Positions 1-7,394 of a stretch of 39,676 nt of DNA are shown here, one piece after another. Each line of letters opens with the position of its first letter. The stretch's first letter is position 1. The notes beneath the pieces are model-generated. The model was not told where the DNA came from. It saw only the letters and a program-made list of their open reading frames with translations, and did not search any database. A program made the translations under genes and the position numbers. The stretch spans positions 1-39,676 of the forward strand of contig SVOI01000018.1 in NCBI GenBank assembly GCA_015066465.1, in the 5' to 3' direction. Source of the DNA: Oscillospiraceae bacterium. GTDB lineage: Bacteria; Bacillota; Clostridia; Oscillospirales; Acutalibacteraceae.

Positions 1-2
1 GA

Positions 3-152
3 AACGTTTATCAGGCGTGGATGCAAATTTGCTATCAGAAAAAGCATGTTTTTCCAGGATTATATGTTGTTGGTAGCAAGACGTTAGATTGGTTCTCATC
101 AGGCGATTTATCGATGATTAAACCAGAATTCAGATATACAAGTAAAATTTAA
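3..152 (+). CDS. 3' end of an unknown gene, cut by the window edge
   Basis: An open frame enters from the left edge and stops at 150-152, giving the last 49 residues of a protein (ending PEFRYTSKI). I do not recognise the family. Just past the stop, the next frame reads RITDFTEFCNDIFGDG and stops at 202-204. Removing one base from the AAAATTTAAAAG run near 144-155 would join the two into one protein-like C terminus, so the gene may end at 204 and carry a one-base frameshift, real or from sequencing. There is no start in the window. It lies on the same strand as the ATP-grasp gene, 77 bp upstream of it (25 bp if it ends at 204), and could share its transcript. Confidence 0.45.
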   Translation, partial: NVYQAWMQICYQKKHVFPGLYVVGSKTLDWFSSGDLSMIKPEFRYTSKI

Positions 153-228
153 AAGAATTACAGATTTTACAGAGTTTTGTAACGATATTTTCGGTGATGG
201 TTAAAATGTTATAAAAAGAAACGAGTAG

Positions 229-1092
229 ATGAAAATGATAGACACAATTTTATTTCCTTCAAGCTACTTTAACAAAAAGCAAGTAGATGAAGATTTGAAG
301 AAAGAATATAATGCAGCAAAAGATACAGGACTTTACAATGGAATTATAATATTTTCTTATGAGGATTGGTTTCATAATGAGAAGATAGTGCTTAATACAT
401 ATCCTGAAAATAAAATTACTGCGGTTTATCGTGGTTGGATGATGCAACCAAAACAATATGAAAAGTTTTATAATACGCTTAAAGAATGTAATATTGAATT
501 AGTTACAACACCTGAGGAATACAAGCTTTTTCACGTGTTTCCTAATATTTATGAATATATAAAAATTGATACACCAAAGACTCTTATATATCCCAAAGGA
601 ACAGAAATTGATTTATCGACTGTAAAGAAAACGTTTAATAGGTTTATGGTAAAAGATTATGTAAAATCAGCTAAAGGAACTGATTTCCCGGTTTTCTTTG
701 AGAATTCTGTTTCACAAGAAGAGTTTGATAGCTGGATGAATAAGTTTTACGAGTATCGTGGCAATTTGTTTACTGGCGGTATTTGTGTAAAAGAGTTTGT
801 TGATTTAAAACGATATGGTAACGCTAAAAATGAATATCGTGTGTTTTATATAAATGGCGAAATAGCAACAATCAGCCGAAACTCTGGTCAACCAGATTCT
901 GCTTTAACTCCACCAAGTGAGCTGATAGAAAAGTATAATAAGCTTAACAGTAAATTTTATACTATTGATTATGCTGAACTTACTGACGGCTCGTGGATAA
1001 TAATCGAAGCAGGTGACGGAAGCGTGTCAGGTCTATCTGATTTTCAGGACTACAACGCATTCTTCAGAAGTTTGTATTACAGCTTTTTATAA
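229..1092 (+). CDS. ATP-grasp domain protein, R2K-type (R2K_3/DUF4343-like)
   Basis: A 287-residue protein that looks like an ATP-grasp enzyme of the R2K clade. Such enzymes use ATP to join a carboxylate, or another acid, to an amine or nucleic-acid end; the substrate of this one is unknown. An N-terminal alpha/beta half (1-115) is followed by the ATP-grasp core: VKDYVKS around 141-147 for the nucleotide lysines, VKEFVD at 187-192, EYRVFY at 202-207, D247 in TIDYAEL, and a C-terminal metal-site segment with E260 and GDGSVSGL (262-269). Length is normal for the family and no signal peptide is seen, so it should be cytoplasmic. The ribosome site is weak (AGAAACGAG). A second ATG two codons in (235) is possible. 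A HAD phosphatase follows after 19 bp, so the two are probably co-transcribed. Confidence 0.7.
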   Translation: MKMIDTILFPSSYFNKKQVDEDLKKEYNAAKDTGLYNGIIIFSYEDWFHNEKIVLNTYPENKITAVYRGWMMQPKQYEKFYNTLKECNIELVTTPEEYKLFHVFPNIYEYIKIDTPKTLIYPKGTEIDLSTVKKTFNRFMVKDYVKSAKGTDFPVFFENSVSQEEFDSWMNKFYEYRGNLFTGGICVKEFVDLKRYGNAKNEYRVFYINGEIATISRNSGQPDSALTPPSELIEKYNKLNSKFYTIDYAELTDGSWIIIEAGDGSVSGLSDFQDYNAFFRSLYYSFL

Positions 1093-1111
1093 ATCAGAAA
1101 GTGGGTGAATT

Positions 1112-1594
1112 ATGAAGGTTATATTTTTAGATATAGATGGAGTTCTCAATAATACTTCAACCGAAGAAACGTTTGAAGATTATTATTTTGTTGAAGATGA
1201 AAAAGTAGAGTTGTTAAAACAACTCGTCACTCGTACGAATGCAAAATTAGTTCTTTCATCTACGTGGCGCGAGGGTTGGTATGCAAGGGAGCGCATAGAA
1301 AATCCATCGAAATCATTTCAGAGTGCAATAAGGTTATTTGAGGCTTTAGAGAAAAAATTATCTGAGTATGATTTAGAATTTCTTAGTTATACAGAAGATT
1401 TTGGTACTCGTGGCGAAGAGATTGATTTGTGGCTGAAGAACTGGAAAGGTGAGCAGGTAGAAAGCTTTATAATTTTAGATGATATGTATCCTGAGGACCT
1501 TAAGCTTCACACTGAGCGTTTAGTACAAACCTCAGAATCCCTCGGCTTAACACAAGAAGACATAGAAAAGGCTATCGATATGCTTGAGGTTTAA
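1112..1594 (+). CDS. HAD-superfamily phosphatase, Swiss-Army-Knife RNA-repair type (HAD_SAK_2-like)
   Basis: A 160-residue HAD protein. Motif I is FLDIDGVLN with the nucleophile D7 and acid D9. Motif II is the SSTWR stretch at 49-53, a signature of the HAD domain found in Swiss Army Knife RNA repair proteins. R100 in the GTRGEEI segment may supply the motif III base. Motif IV is ILDD at 121-124. The tail LVQTSESLGLTQEDIEKA fits the usual LVxTd..GLT ending of this family. It probably removes phosphate from a nucleic-acid end or a small phosphoester; the substrate is inferred from family only. The start follows a clear GTGGGTG ribosome site. It sits 19 bp after the ATP-grasp gene and ahead of a strong hairpin (1633-1669), which closes a two-gene operon. 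Confidence 0.72.
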   Translation: MKVIFLDIDGVLNNTSTEETFEDYYFVEDEKVELLKQLVTRTNAKLVLSSTWREGWYARERIENPSKSFQSAIRLFEALEKKLSEYDLEFLSYTEDFGTRGEEIDLWLKNWKGEQVESFIILDDMYPEDLKLHTERLVQTSESLGLTQEDIEKAIDMLEV

Positions 1595-1632
1595 AAGTTA
1601 TAATCAAGTGTTTTGTAAAACATACAAAATCA

Positions 1633-1669
1633 AACAACCACTCACAACAAATTGTAGTGAGTGGTTGTT
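1633..1669. terminator. Hairpin ending the ATP-grasp/HAD operon
   Basis: A perfect 13-bp stem (AACAACCACTCAC / GTGAGTGGTTGTT) encloses a short loop that is itself partly palindromic (ACAAATTGT). It lies 38 bp after the HAD stop codon. The U tract is weak, so termination efficiency is uncertain. Confidence 0.6.
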
Positions 1670-1676
1670 ATCGCTA

Positions 1677-1865
1677 TTATCTCTTGTTACAATGCTTATC
1701 AAAACTTGGGTTGAACGCATAGAAGTTCTTAGCATCCAACTTGTCACTGGCAATCCTTAAGCCTTCCCCTTGAAGTAAATCCTGAAAAAAACGACACACT
1801 AAGCCGATTTCAGACAAATTCAAAAAATTTAATCCAAAAAGGGACACGTGCGTCGATAAATTCAA
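1677..1865 (-). other. Possible gene remnant in the 1595-2091 intergenic region
   Basis: A 62-codon leftward frame starting at TTG reads like protein in its second half (GEGLRIASDKLDAKNFYAF and onwards) but has no recognisable ribosome site or family. It may be the decayed end of a mobile-element gene, or chance. A separate small hairpin (GGAAATC / GATTTCC, about 1875-1899) lies just to its right. The rest of the 1595-2091 gap is AT-rich and I see no other gene in it. Confidence 0.2.
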
Positions 1866-2091
1866 TTTTATAGTGGAAATCTAACTCAAAAGATTTCCTT
1901 GTTATGTACATATATTAACATCATAAAAACATTTTGTCAACACAAAACAAGTGAAAAAATTTTAAATTCATAAACAAAGAGAAAGGATGATAAAAAATCA
2001 GTAGTATTTTTATGGGATTAGTTTGAAAAAATTTCTGGACTTCCTAAAACTTCTGTGGTATACGTTGTGTTGCATGAAAGGGGTGCAATAT

Positions 2092-2355
2092 ATGAAAATG
2101 ATAGAAGATTTATACTTAGGCAAGATAAGTCCGTGTGAGAATATGATTCGTTGTAATGATAAGTACAAAGATCTACTACGATTGTATTCGAGCAACCAGG
2201 AAAAGTTATTATCAACGCTTACAGAAGAACAGAAAGAACGATATGAAAAAATACACGATTGTGCAGATGAATTGTGTAACGAGCTTGCAAAACAATCTTT
2301 CGTAAAAGGTTTTAGTTTAGGCGTTCAACTTGTGATAGAATCACTGACAAAGTAG
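2092..2355 (+). CDS. DUF6809-like small protein
   Basis: An 87-residue protein starting MKMIEDLYLGKISPCENMI. The opening IEDLYLGKISP and the later KERYEKIHDCADELCNELA helix and FVKGFSLGVQLVIESL ending match the small DUF6809 family of Clostridia as I remember it. That family is common in and near integrative elements and its function is unknown. An in-frame ATG at 2023 exists, but the start at 2092 has the ribosome site GAAAGGGG and begins at the conserved motif. There are no membrane segments. It looks like a single-gene unit at the edge of the accessory block. Confidence 0.65.
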   Translation: MKMIEDLYLGKISPCENMIRCNDKYKDLLRLYSSNQEKLLSTLTEEQKERYEKIHDCADELCNELAKQSFVKGFSLGVQLVIESLTK

Positions 2356-2425
2356 TATGATACAAAGCATAAAAATTACATTAATTAAAATGAAAAAAGA
2401 ATATTAATAAAATATTTAAAAATGC

Positions 2426-2454
2426 TTTAAGATAGCAGTAACTAAGAATATAAT
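2426..2454 (+). promoter_or_regulatory. Candidate promoter for the membrane protein/GNAT pair
   Basis: A perfect TATAAT (2449-2454) stands 17 bp after TTTAAG (2426-2431), a weak -35. It would start transcription about 65 bp before the ATG at 2528. Confidence 0.35.
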
Positions 2455-2527
2455 ATAGCTCTCTTTCTTGACGAAAAAGTGTTGTTATGGTAGTATAGGT
2501 ATGAAATCTGTCGAAAAGAGTGTTAAT

Positions 2528-3130
2528 ATGAAAAGTAAAGTGAAAATTATAGCATATGCTTTAATAGTAATTACAAGTTTGGGGATAGTTTTAGTTTCGG
2601 TAAAAAATGGTGTTGATACTATTCAAATCGTTTCATTATCGGCTGCTGTATTAGGTGTTATTCTCTTGGCTATCGAAATATTTCAATCAAGGAAAATAAC
2701 TGAAGCGGGTTTTTTAGCTGATCTAAATGCATCTTTTGTAACCAACGATGATTATAAAAAGGCATATACCATGTTTGAAAATTATGATTTCGAAAATTTG
2801 CCGGAATTAGATATGGAAAATATACACATTTCCAATTATCTTACATTTTTCGAGATATTTCAATTGCTTATAGATCGTGGTACATTATCAATAGAAATGC
2901 TTAATGATTTGTTTGGATATCGTTTTTTTATTGCGGTACATAATCCTTATGTACAACAGAAAAAACTTGTTGCATTTCCGGATAATTTTGTTAATCTTTA
3001 TCTATTAGAAAGAGATTGGATAAAATATCGTAAGAAAAAAGGATTGCCAATTTTTCATGAAGAGTATTCCTTGGAAAAAGTTGTAGATAAAGATGTTTAT
3101 GAAAGGATAATAAAGCGAAAAAGGAAGTAG
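2528..3130 (+). CDS. Membrane-anchored protein of unknown function (DUF4760-like layout)
   Basis: A 200-residue protein with two close N-terminal transmembrane segments (about 5-26 and 30-50) followed by a cytoplasmic, mostly helical domain. Charged and aromatic runs such as TEAGFLADLNASFV and NYLTFFEIFQLLIDRG, and the basic tail ERIIKRKRK, resemble DUF4760-type proteins, but I cannot confirm the family. An upstream TTG (2468) and ATG (2501) are in frame; I chose 2528 because GAAAAGAG lies just before it and the membrane segment then starts near the N terminus. It ends 7 bp before the GNAT gene, so the two form an operon. Confidence 0.55.
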   Translation: MKSKVKIIAYALIVITSLGIVLVSVKNGVDTIQIVSLSAAVLGVILLAIEIFQSRKITEAGFLADLNASFVTNDDYKKAYTMFENYDFENLPELDMENIHISNYLTFFEIFQLLIDRGTLSIEMLNDLFGYRFFIAVHNPYVQQKKLVAFPDNFVNLYLLERDWIKYRKKKGLPIFHEEYSLEKVVDKDVYERIIKRKRK

Positions 3131-3137
3131 TATTTAT

Positions 3138-3659
3138 ATGAAATTGAAAAGTTCCGATATTATATTCAAAAAGTGTGATTTAAAGAACATAGAAGAAATT
3201 TGTGAATTGCAGGAAATAGCTTTTTTGAATTTAGATAACAAAAATCTATTAAGGCGGAATACAAGGGAAATGTTGGAAAACTGCTTAAGTTTTCCTCATT
3301 ATACATTAGGAGCTTTTTTTAAAGGGGAACTTATAGCTTTTGGAATTTTGTTTGATGCAGGGGAAACTGAAGAAAATATTGGGTTAGATATTGGACTAAC
3401 GGGTAGTGACCTTAATAAAGTAGCTAATATCAAACTTATAATAGTTTTACCTGAATACAGAGGAAACGGACTACAACGAAGATTGATGACGTTTCTAGAG
3501 GGTATCGCTAAAAGGAATGGAAAGGAAATTGTATGCGGGACAGTATCCCCAGAAAATCTACATAGCTGTAATAATTTTACTGCACTTAGTTATAATTTGG
3601 AAACTACAAAAATTAAATATAATGGATTAGAGCGTAATATATATTATAAAAAAATCTAA
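3138..3659 (+). CDS. GNAT-family N-acetyltransferase
   Basis: A 173-residue GNAT enzyme that would transfer an acetyl group from acetyl-CoA to an amine on an unknown substrate. The acetyl-CoA pyrophosphate loop is visible in motif A: IKLIIVLPEYRGNGLQRRLM (about 98-117) with R108-G-N-G111. Motif B follows in KEIVCGTVSPENLHSCNNF and the final strands in LSYNLETTKIKYNGLERNIYY. The N-terminal helices (14-50) and the strand FKGELIAFGILF are also as expected. The length is that of a single-domain GNAT. The ribosome site AAGGAAG precedes the start, which lies 7 bp after the membrane protein gene, so the two are likely translated from one message. No signal sequence. Confidence 0.8.
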   Translation: MKLKSSDIIFKKCDLKNIEEICELQEIAFLNLDNKNLLRRNTREMLENCLSFPHYTLGAFFKGELIAFGILFDAGETEENIGLDIGLTGSDLNKVANIKLIIVLPEYRGNGLQRRLMTFLEGIAKRNGKEIVCGTVSPENLHSCNNFTALSYNLETTKIKYNGLERNIYYKKI

Positions 3660-3686
3660 AGCATAATAAAGTATATAATAAGAATT

Positions 3687-3726
3687 AATACCACATATCT
3701 CGACATATTCCGAGATATGTGGTATT
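3687..3726. repeat. Perfect 16-bp inverted repeat upstream of the WYL gene
   Basis: AATACCACATATCTCG, an 8-bp loop ACATATTC, then the exact reverse complement. It sits 35 bp before the WYL start and overlaps its -10 box. It may act as a terminator for the GNAT gene (leftover hairpin), as an operator, or both. The inner TCTCG...CGAGA is shared with the promoter at 5926-5959. Confidence 0.75.
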
Positions 3727-3731
3727 ATAAT
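3698..3731 (+). promoter_or_regulatory. WYL-gene promoter with palindromic operator, copy 1
   Basis: TCTCGACATATTCCGAGA (3698-3715) is followed by TATAAT at 3726-3731. The same 18-bp element, differing at one base, occurs at 5926-5943 with exactly the same 28-bp offset to its own TATAAT. There is no good -35, which suits an activated or tightly regulated promoter. The WYL protein is the obvious candidate binder; this is inferred. Confidence 0.6.
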
Positions 3732-3760
3732 AATGTCAGAAAAAATAGAAGGAGAGCGTT

Positions 3761-4957
3761 ATGGCTGGAAAAAAGAGAAAAGAGTTGCCTAAGCAGTTTG
3801 AACGGTGTTATAAAATTCTTGAATATCTTAGAAAGCATACAGACGAAAATCATAAAATGTCACAGGCACAGCTTCGTCGTCAGGATGAGCTTAAGGAATG
3901 CCTTGGTACGTCTGAAACTTTTAATGAATATATAAATACAATTGCTTCTACAGTTAATTCTGATGCAAGTGGTAAGATTCTTGATGAAGCTGAATGGAAG
4001 ATTGTTTTCGATGCTTACAAAATGAAAAATGGTAAGGGAAGCGAATATGTAGATGATGCAGAAATTCCTCGAGACAACAATGACCAGTTGAAAGTCAAAA
4101 ATCTTTATTATCAACACGAATTTTCTTATGATGACCTTGAAAGAATGATTGAAAGTCTTTACTTTTCAAAGACTGTTACAAAGAAAGAGGCAGATGAAAT
4201 ATCTGAAAAAATCATAAAGCATCTGGCAAGTGATTTTTATAAGAAAAAGCAAAAGAATATCTTAAAAGTCAGTGATGATATTACTGAAGCCGAAAGAACT
4301 GTTATTGCTGATAATCTTGATATAATTCAGGAAGCAATAGAAAATGGTGTACAGATTTCATTTTATTTTAACGGCTACAACCGAAAGAATGAACTCGTAA
4401 AAACACGGAACGAAAAGCACACAGTCAGTCCGTATTACATAGTTGCTGATGATGGTAAATATTATCTTCTTGCTTGTAACGAAGCATACGAAGAAAAGAA
4501 AACCTGGATTTACAGAATTGACCTTATGTCAGAAATTGAAATTCCAAACAAGATTGATAGATTAAAGATTTACGGCGATAGGGTTACAGATAAAAAGAAT
4601 GTAAAAAATCTACCACTTAAATGGGATGAAAAATTTCAGTTTGAGCATCTTAATATGTCTTATGACGAGCCAGTTATGGTTAAAGTGAAAATTTATAGTC
4701 CTAAAGGCGAAGACAAAAAGACAAGCAAAAAGCCTGACTACACATTTTTGCACGATAGCTTCGGCAGTACGTTCAGGTATTCTGAAACCGATAAAGCTGA
4801 CCCTGACTACGATATATTCTGGGTTAAATGTAGTCCATACGGTATAACCAACTGGGCATTGCAGTTCTCTGACCGAGTTGAAATTTTAGAACCGCAGGAT
4901 GTAAGAGAGCGGGTTGTTGAGAAGATTAAGAATTTGAATAAGAAATACGAGGTTTAA
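3761..4957 (+). CDS. WYL-domain transcriptional regulator
   Basis: A 398-residue regulator. The N terminus (about 11-65, QFERCYKILEYLRKH then QAQLRRQDELKECLG) looks like a winged-helix DNA-binding region. The WYL domain spans about 187-262, with VSPYYIVADDGKYYLLACN and WIYRIDLMSEIEI. A C-terminal WCX-like extension (290-398) ends in DRVEILEPQDVRERVVEKI. WYL regulators often sense nucleic acid or nucleotide ligands and repress or activate defence and stress operons, usually including their own. Here the promoter holds a palindrome that is repeated before the operon at 5990. The ribosome site GAAGGAGAG is strong. The next gene follows after 17 bp in the same direction. Confidence 0.85.
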   Translation: MAGKKRKELPKQFERCYKILEYLRKHTDENHKMSQAQLRRQDELKECLGTSETFNEYINTIASTVNSDASGKILDEAEWKIVFDAYKMKNGKGSEYVDDAEIPRDNNDQLKVKNLYYQHEFSYDDLERMIESLYFSKTVTKKEADEISEKIIKHLASDFYKKKQKNILKVSDDITEAERTVIADNLDIIQEAIENGVQISFYFNGYNRKNELVKTRNEKHTVSPYYIVADDGKYYLLACNEAYEEKKTWIYRIDLMSEIEIPNKIDRLKIYGDRVTDKKNVKNLPLKWDEKFQFEHLNMSYDEPVMVKVKIYSPKGEDKKTSKKPDYTFLHDSFGSTFRYSETDKADPDYDIFWVKCSPYGITNWALQFSDRVEILEPQDVRERVVEKIKNLNKKYEV

Positions 4958-4974
4958 CAAAGGAGATTGTTACT

Positions 4975-5793
4975 ATGGAAAATAAAGAATTAAAAGACAA
5001 ATTCAAAAAATTTAATGTTAACCAAAGGCGAGCTCTGCAAAAAATTATTGATAATCTCAATGGTTTGGAGAATGTGGAATTTTTTGTTGGTTACTGGCTT
5101 GATAGCAATGAATTTATAGTAAGTCAAGATTTCAATATAAATGAACATAAATTCTTAAATTATTATTGGTGTGAATATAAAAAAGATAATAAAAATTATA
5201 AAATTACTATGTTTTATAAAGATTTCGATTGTGGTTCTGGGAATATCCATGTTTTACCAGGAGCAATTCAAATTTGGCAGAAAAAAGGTTGTTGTGCTTG
5301 TGCCGATAAAGGTTTTTGTGAAAAAGAGTTAAAAAGACCAAGAATTAAAGATGGAAAAATAGAATATTGGTGTTCGGGTGGAAAACCTTATACAGAATTT
5401 GGATGGGAACCATTGATTGAAAATCTTCAGCTTTGGAATAATAAGGTATTGGAAGATTTGATTAATAATTTGAATAATAATTTGAATAAAGGTTCGTTTA
5501 AAGTGATTGAGAGTGACATAGATAGCAAGAGTTTTTATAAAAGTGTAATAGGATACCCTAAGGAATCTGTTTCGTCACAAAGCAGAGGAAAATACATTTT
5601 ATTGCAATTCAATAAGGCGTTTTTATATTATAAAACAATGTATATAAAAGGGTATGGTTATTTTACAAAATTTGATGGAGAAAAAATAGAATTTAAAAAA
5701 TATGAAGGTGATGAGAAAAACATGAATGAAAAAGGTCCTAATCACTATGATTTGGAAGAAGGTAAATGGATAATAGAAGAAAAACTTTTTTAA
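4975..5793 (+). CDS. Cys-rich protein of unknown function, co-transcribed with the WYL regulator
   Basis: A 272-residue protein that I cannot assign. A central cysteine group, GCCACADKGFCEKEL followed about 25 residues later by YWCSGGK, could hold a metal or an Fe-S cluster. The flanks are rich in aromatic and charged residues (YYWCEYKKDNKNYKITMFYK; YILLQFNKAFLYYKTMYIKG). There is no signal peptide or membrane segment. It begins 17 bp after the WYL gene behind GGAGATTG and is followed by a strong terminator, so it forms a two-gene unit with the regulator and may be its effector or sensor partner. The base composition is very AT-rich, more so than the core genes. Confidence 0.55.
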   Translation: MENKELKDKFKKFNVNQRRALQKIIDNLNGLENVEFFVGYWLDSNEFIVSQDFNINEHKFLNYYWCEYKKDNKNYKITMFYKDFDCGSGNIHVLPGAIQIWQKKGCCACADKGFCEKELKRPRIKDGKIEYWCSGGKPYTEFGWEPLIENLQLWNNKVLEDLINNLNNNLNKGSFKVIESDIDSKSFYKSVIGYPKESVSSQSRGKYILLQFNKAFLYYKTMYIKGYGYFTKFDGEKIEFKKYEGDEKNMNEKGPNHYDLEEGKWIIEEKLF

Positions 5794-5800
5794 GAAAATT

Positions 5801-5835
5801 AAAACCAAACTCGGTACAAAATCGAGTTTGGTTTT
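5801..5835. terminator. Intrinsic terminator after the WYL operon
   Basis: A 13-bp stem AAAACCAAACTCG / CGAGTTTGGTTTT with a 9-nt loop, followed by T residues, directly after the Cys-rich gene. Nearly symmetrical, so it could work on both strands. Confidence 0.85.
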
Positions 5836-5925
5836 TTATACAAATAAAACTTGTTTATATATAGGGATAAAACCAAATTTGTTGTTCTTAAATCAAAATC
5901 TATGCAACTATTATAACAAACAAAA

Positions 5926-5959
5926 TCTCGTCATATTCCGAGAAAATTATTGTTATAAT
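5926..5959 (+). promoter_or_regulatory. Promoter with palindromic operator, copy 2 (acidic protein/phosphoesterase operon)
   Basis: TCTCGTCATATTCCGAGA (5926-5943), then TATAAT (5954-5959). Element and spacing match the WYL promoter at 3698-3731, while the bases between element and -10 differ. This points to one regulator acting on both operons. Confidence 0.6.
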
Positions 5960-5989
5960 ATAGCTGTAAACGAAGAAAGGAGAATTAAT

Positions 5990-6667
5990 ATGAACGAATT
6001 AAGCAGACAAAACCAAGACTACCTTGTAGAAGAAATTATTGCGTTTTGTGAAAAATGGGGGATGTGGAAAGATGTAAGTATTCATTTCAAAGATTTGTGT
6101 TATGCAGACAGGTATTATAAAGATGATGAAGCAAAAGAGTTGTTTGAAGAAGTCGGCGGAAAACTGAGTCCAAGGTGTTATTGTTATAAAACTGATGTGA
6201 AATTAAAAGAAAACAGTGCATTCAAAATGCTTTTTGATTCTACATTAGCCGAAGTTTTCGGTATGGGTGTTTATGAGATGGATTGGGATGATATCTCTTT
6301 AGAGGGTAAGCTTTATATAGCAAGAAATACCAATGTTTTAGAAGAAAACGGCTACGATGAAGATGATTATAAAGTGTATCTCGACAAAACAGAGTTTGAC
6401 TCTTACGAAGAGTATAAGGAGATGCTACTTGAAGAGAATGACAAAGAGTTTATAAAATTTTTAGAGACTGTTTCTCTCGGATTTATTAACCTTGATGTTA
6501 AGGTTGCCGACCACATAGAAGAAGAGTTTGTTGATATTTTAGACAGATATGGGTTATGGTACGAGCCACAGGATGTGTGCGAATTAAATTGCTATTATTC
6601 TGATGATTTTGATGATAAAAAAGTAAAACCAGCAGAATGGGTTGTTAAAAAACTTACTTTAAATTAA
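5990..6667 (+). CDS. Acidic protein of unknown function
   Basis: A 225-residue, strongly acidic, soluble protein (MNELSRQNQDYLVEEIIAF...) with many Asp-Glu-Tyr runs such as DADRYYKDDEAKELF-like and YDEDDYKVYL segments. I recognise no family. Many acidic, aromatic proteins of this kind are found next to mobile genes; some are inhibitors or nucleic-acid mimics, but that is speculation here. The start at 5990 follows AAAGGAG; a longer in-frame reading from 5828 lacks one and would run through the promoter. It is the first gene of an operon with two phosphoesterases, 17 bp before the next gene. Confidence 0.55.
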   Translation: MNELSRQNQDYLVEEIIAFCEKWGMWKDVSIHFKDLCYADRYYKDDEAKELFEEVGGKLSPRCYCYKTDVKLKENSAFKMLFDSTLAEVFGMGVYEMDWDDISLEGKLYIARNTNVLEENGYDEDDYKVYLDKTEFDSYEEYKEMLLEENDKEFIKFLETVSLGFINLDVKVADHIEEEFVDILDRYGLWYEPQDVCELNCYYSDDFDDKKVKPAEWVVKKLTLN

Positions 6668-6684
6668 TGAAGAGGGAAAATTAA

Positions 6685-7383
6685 ATGTACTACATAACAG
6701 GTGATACACACAGAGAGTTTGAAAAGGTTTACGAGCTTTGTGAAAATAACGATACTACCGAGAATGATGTTTTAATTATCTTAGGTGACGTTGGAATAAA
6801 TTTTTATTGTGATTCGAAAGATGTGGCTTTAAAAAACGAGTTATCTCAGCTACCTATAACCTTATTCTGCATTCATGGTAATCACGAAGAGCGACCGTTT
6901 AATCTCGATTACGAAGAAAAAGAATGGAATGAGGGTGTTGTTTACTACGAAGAAGAATACCCTAATTTGTTGTTTGCTAAGGATGGTGAGATTTATAATA
7001 TTGATGGGAATAAATGCATTGTGTTAGGTGGTGCGTATTCAGTCGATAAATATTATAGATTGGCTAACCATCTTGAATGGTTTGAGGATGAGCAACCATC
7101 TGACGAAATTAAAGAATATGCAGAGCAAAAGTTAGATGAAATTGGTTGGTCAGTTGATTTCGTTTTCTCTCATACTGTTCCGTATGATTACAGACCGACC
7201 TGGAATTTTATACCTGGTTTGGATGAAAGCAGGGTAGATAATTCAACAGAAGAATGGTTACAGGAAATTGAGAATAAATTGTCATACAAAGAGTGGTTTG
7301 CAGGACATTTTCATGTTGATTCAACAGAGGGTCCTATAACTCTTATGTTTGATGAAATAAGTGAACTTATGTGGTATGAGTAA
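6685..7383 (+). CDS. Calcineurin-like metallophosphoesterase
   Basis: A 232-residue enzyme with all the motifs of the calcineurin-like phosphoesterase fold, which binds two metal ions: GDTH (6-9), GDVG (34-37), GNHE (65-68), FSH (161-163) and GHFH (207-210). It probably hydrolyses a phosphomono- or diester; the substrate is not evident. It is complete and single-domain with no signal peptide. The ribosome site GAAGAGGGAAAA precedes the start. It is followed after 11 bp by a second phosphoesterase of the same fold, so the operon makes two related hydrolases. Confidence 0.85.
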   Translation: MYYITGDTHREFEKVYELCENNDTTENDVLIILGDVGINFYCDSKDVALKNELSQLPITLFCIHGNHEERPFNLDYEEKEWNEGVVYYEEEYPNLLFAKDGEIYNIDGNKCIVLGGAYSVDKYYRLANHLEWFEDEQPSDEIKEYAEQKLDEIGWSVDFVFSHTVPYDYRPTWNFIPGLDESRVDNSTEEWLQEIENKLSYKEWFAGHFHVDSTEGPITLMFDEISELMWYE

Positions 7384-7394
7384 AGGAGAATTAA

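Noticed and set aside
2023-2091. An N-terminal extension of the DUF6809-like protein
   Set aside because: The start at 2092 has a better ribosome site and matches the family's opening residues.
5828-5989. An N-terminal extension of the acidic protein
   Set aside because: The upstream reading runs through the terminator tail, the operator and the -10 box; ATG 5990 has an AAAGGAG site.
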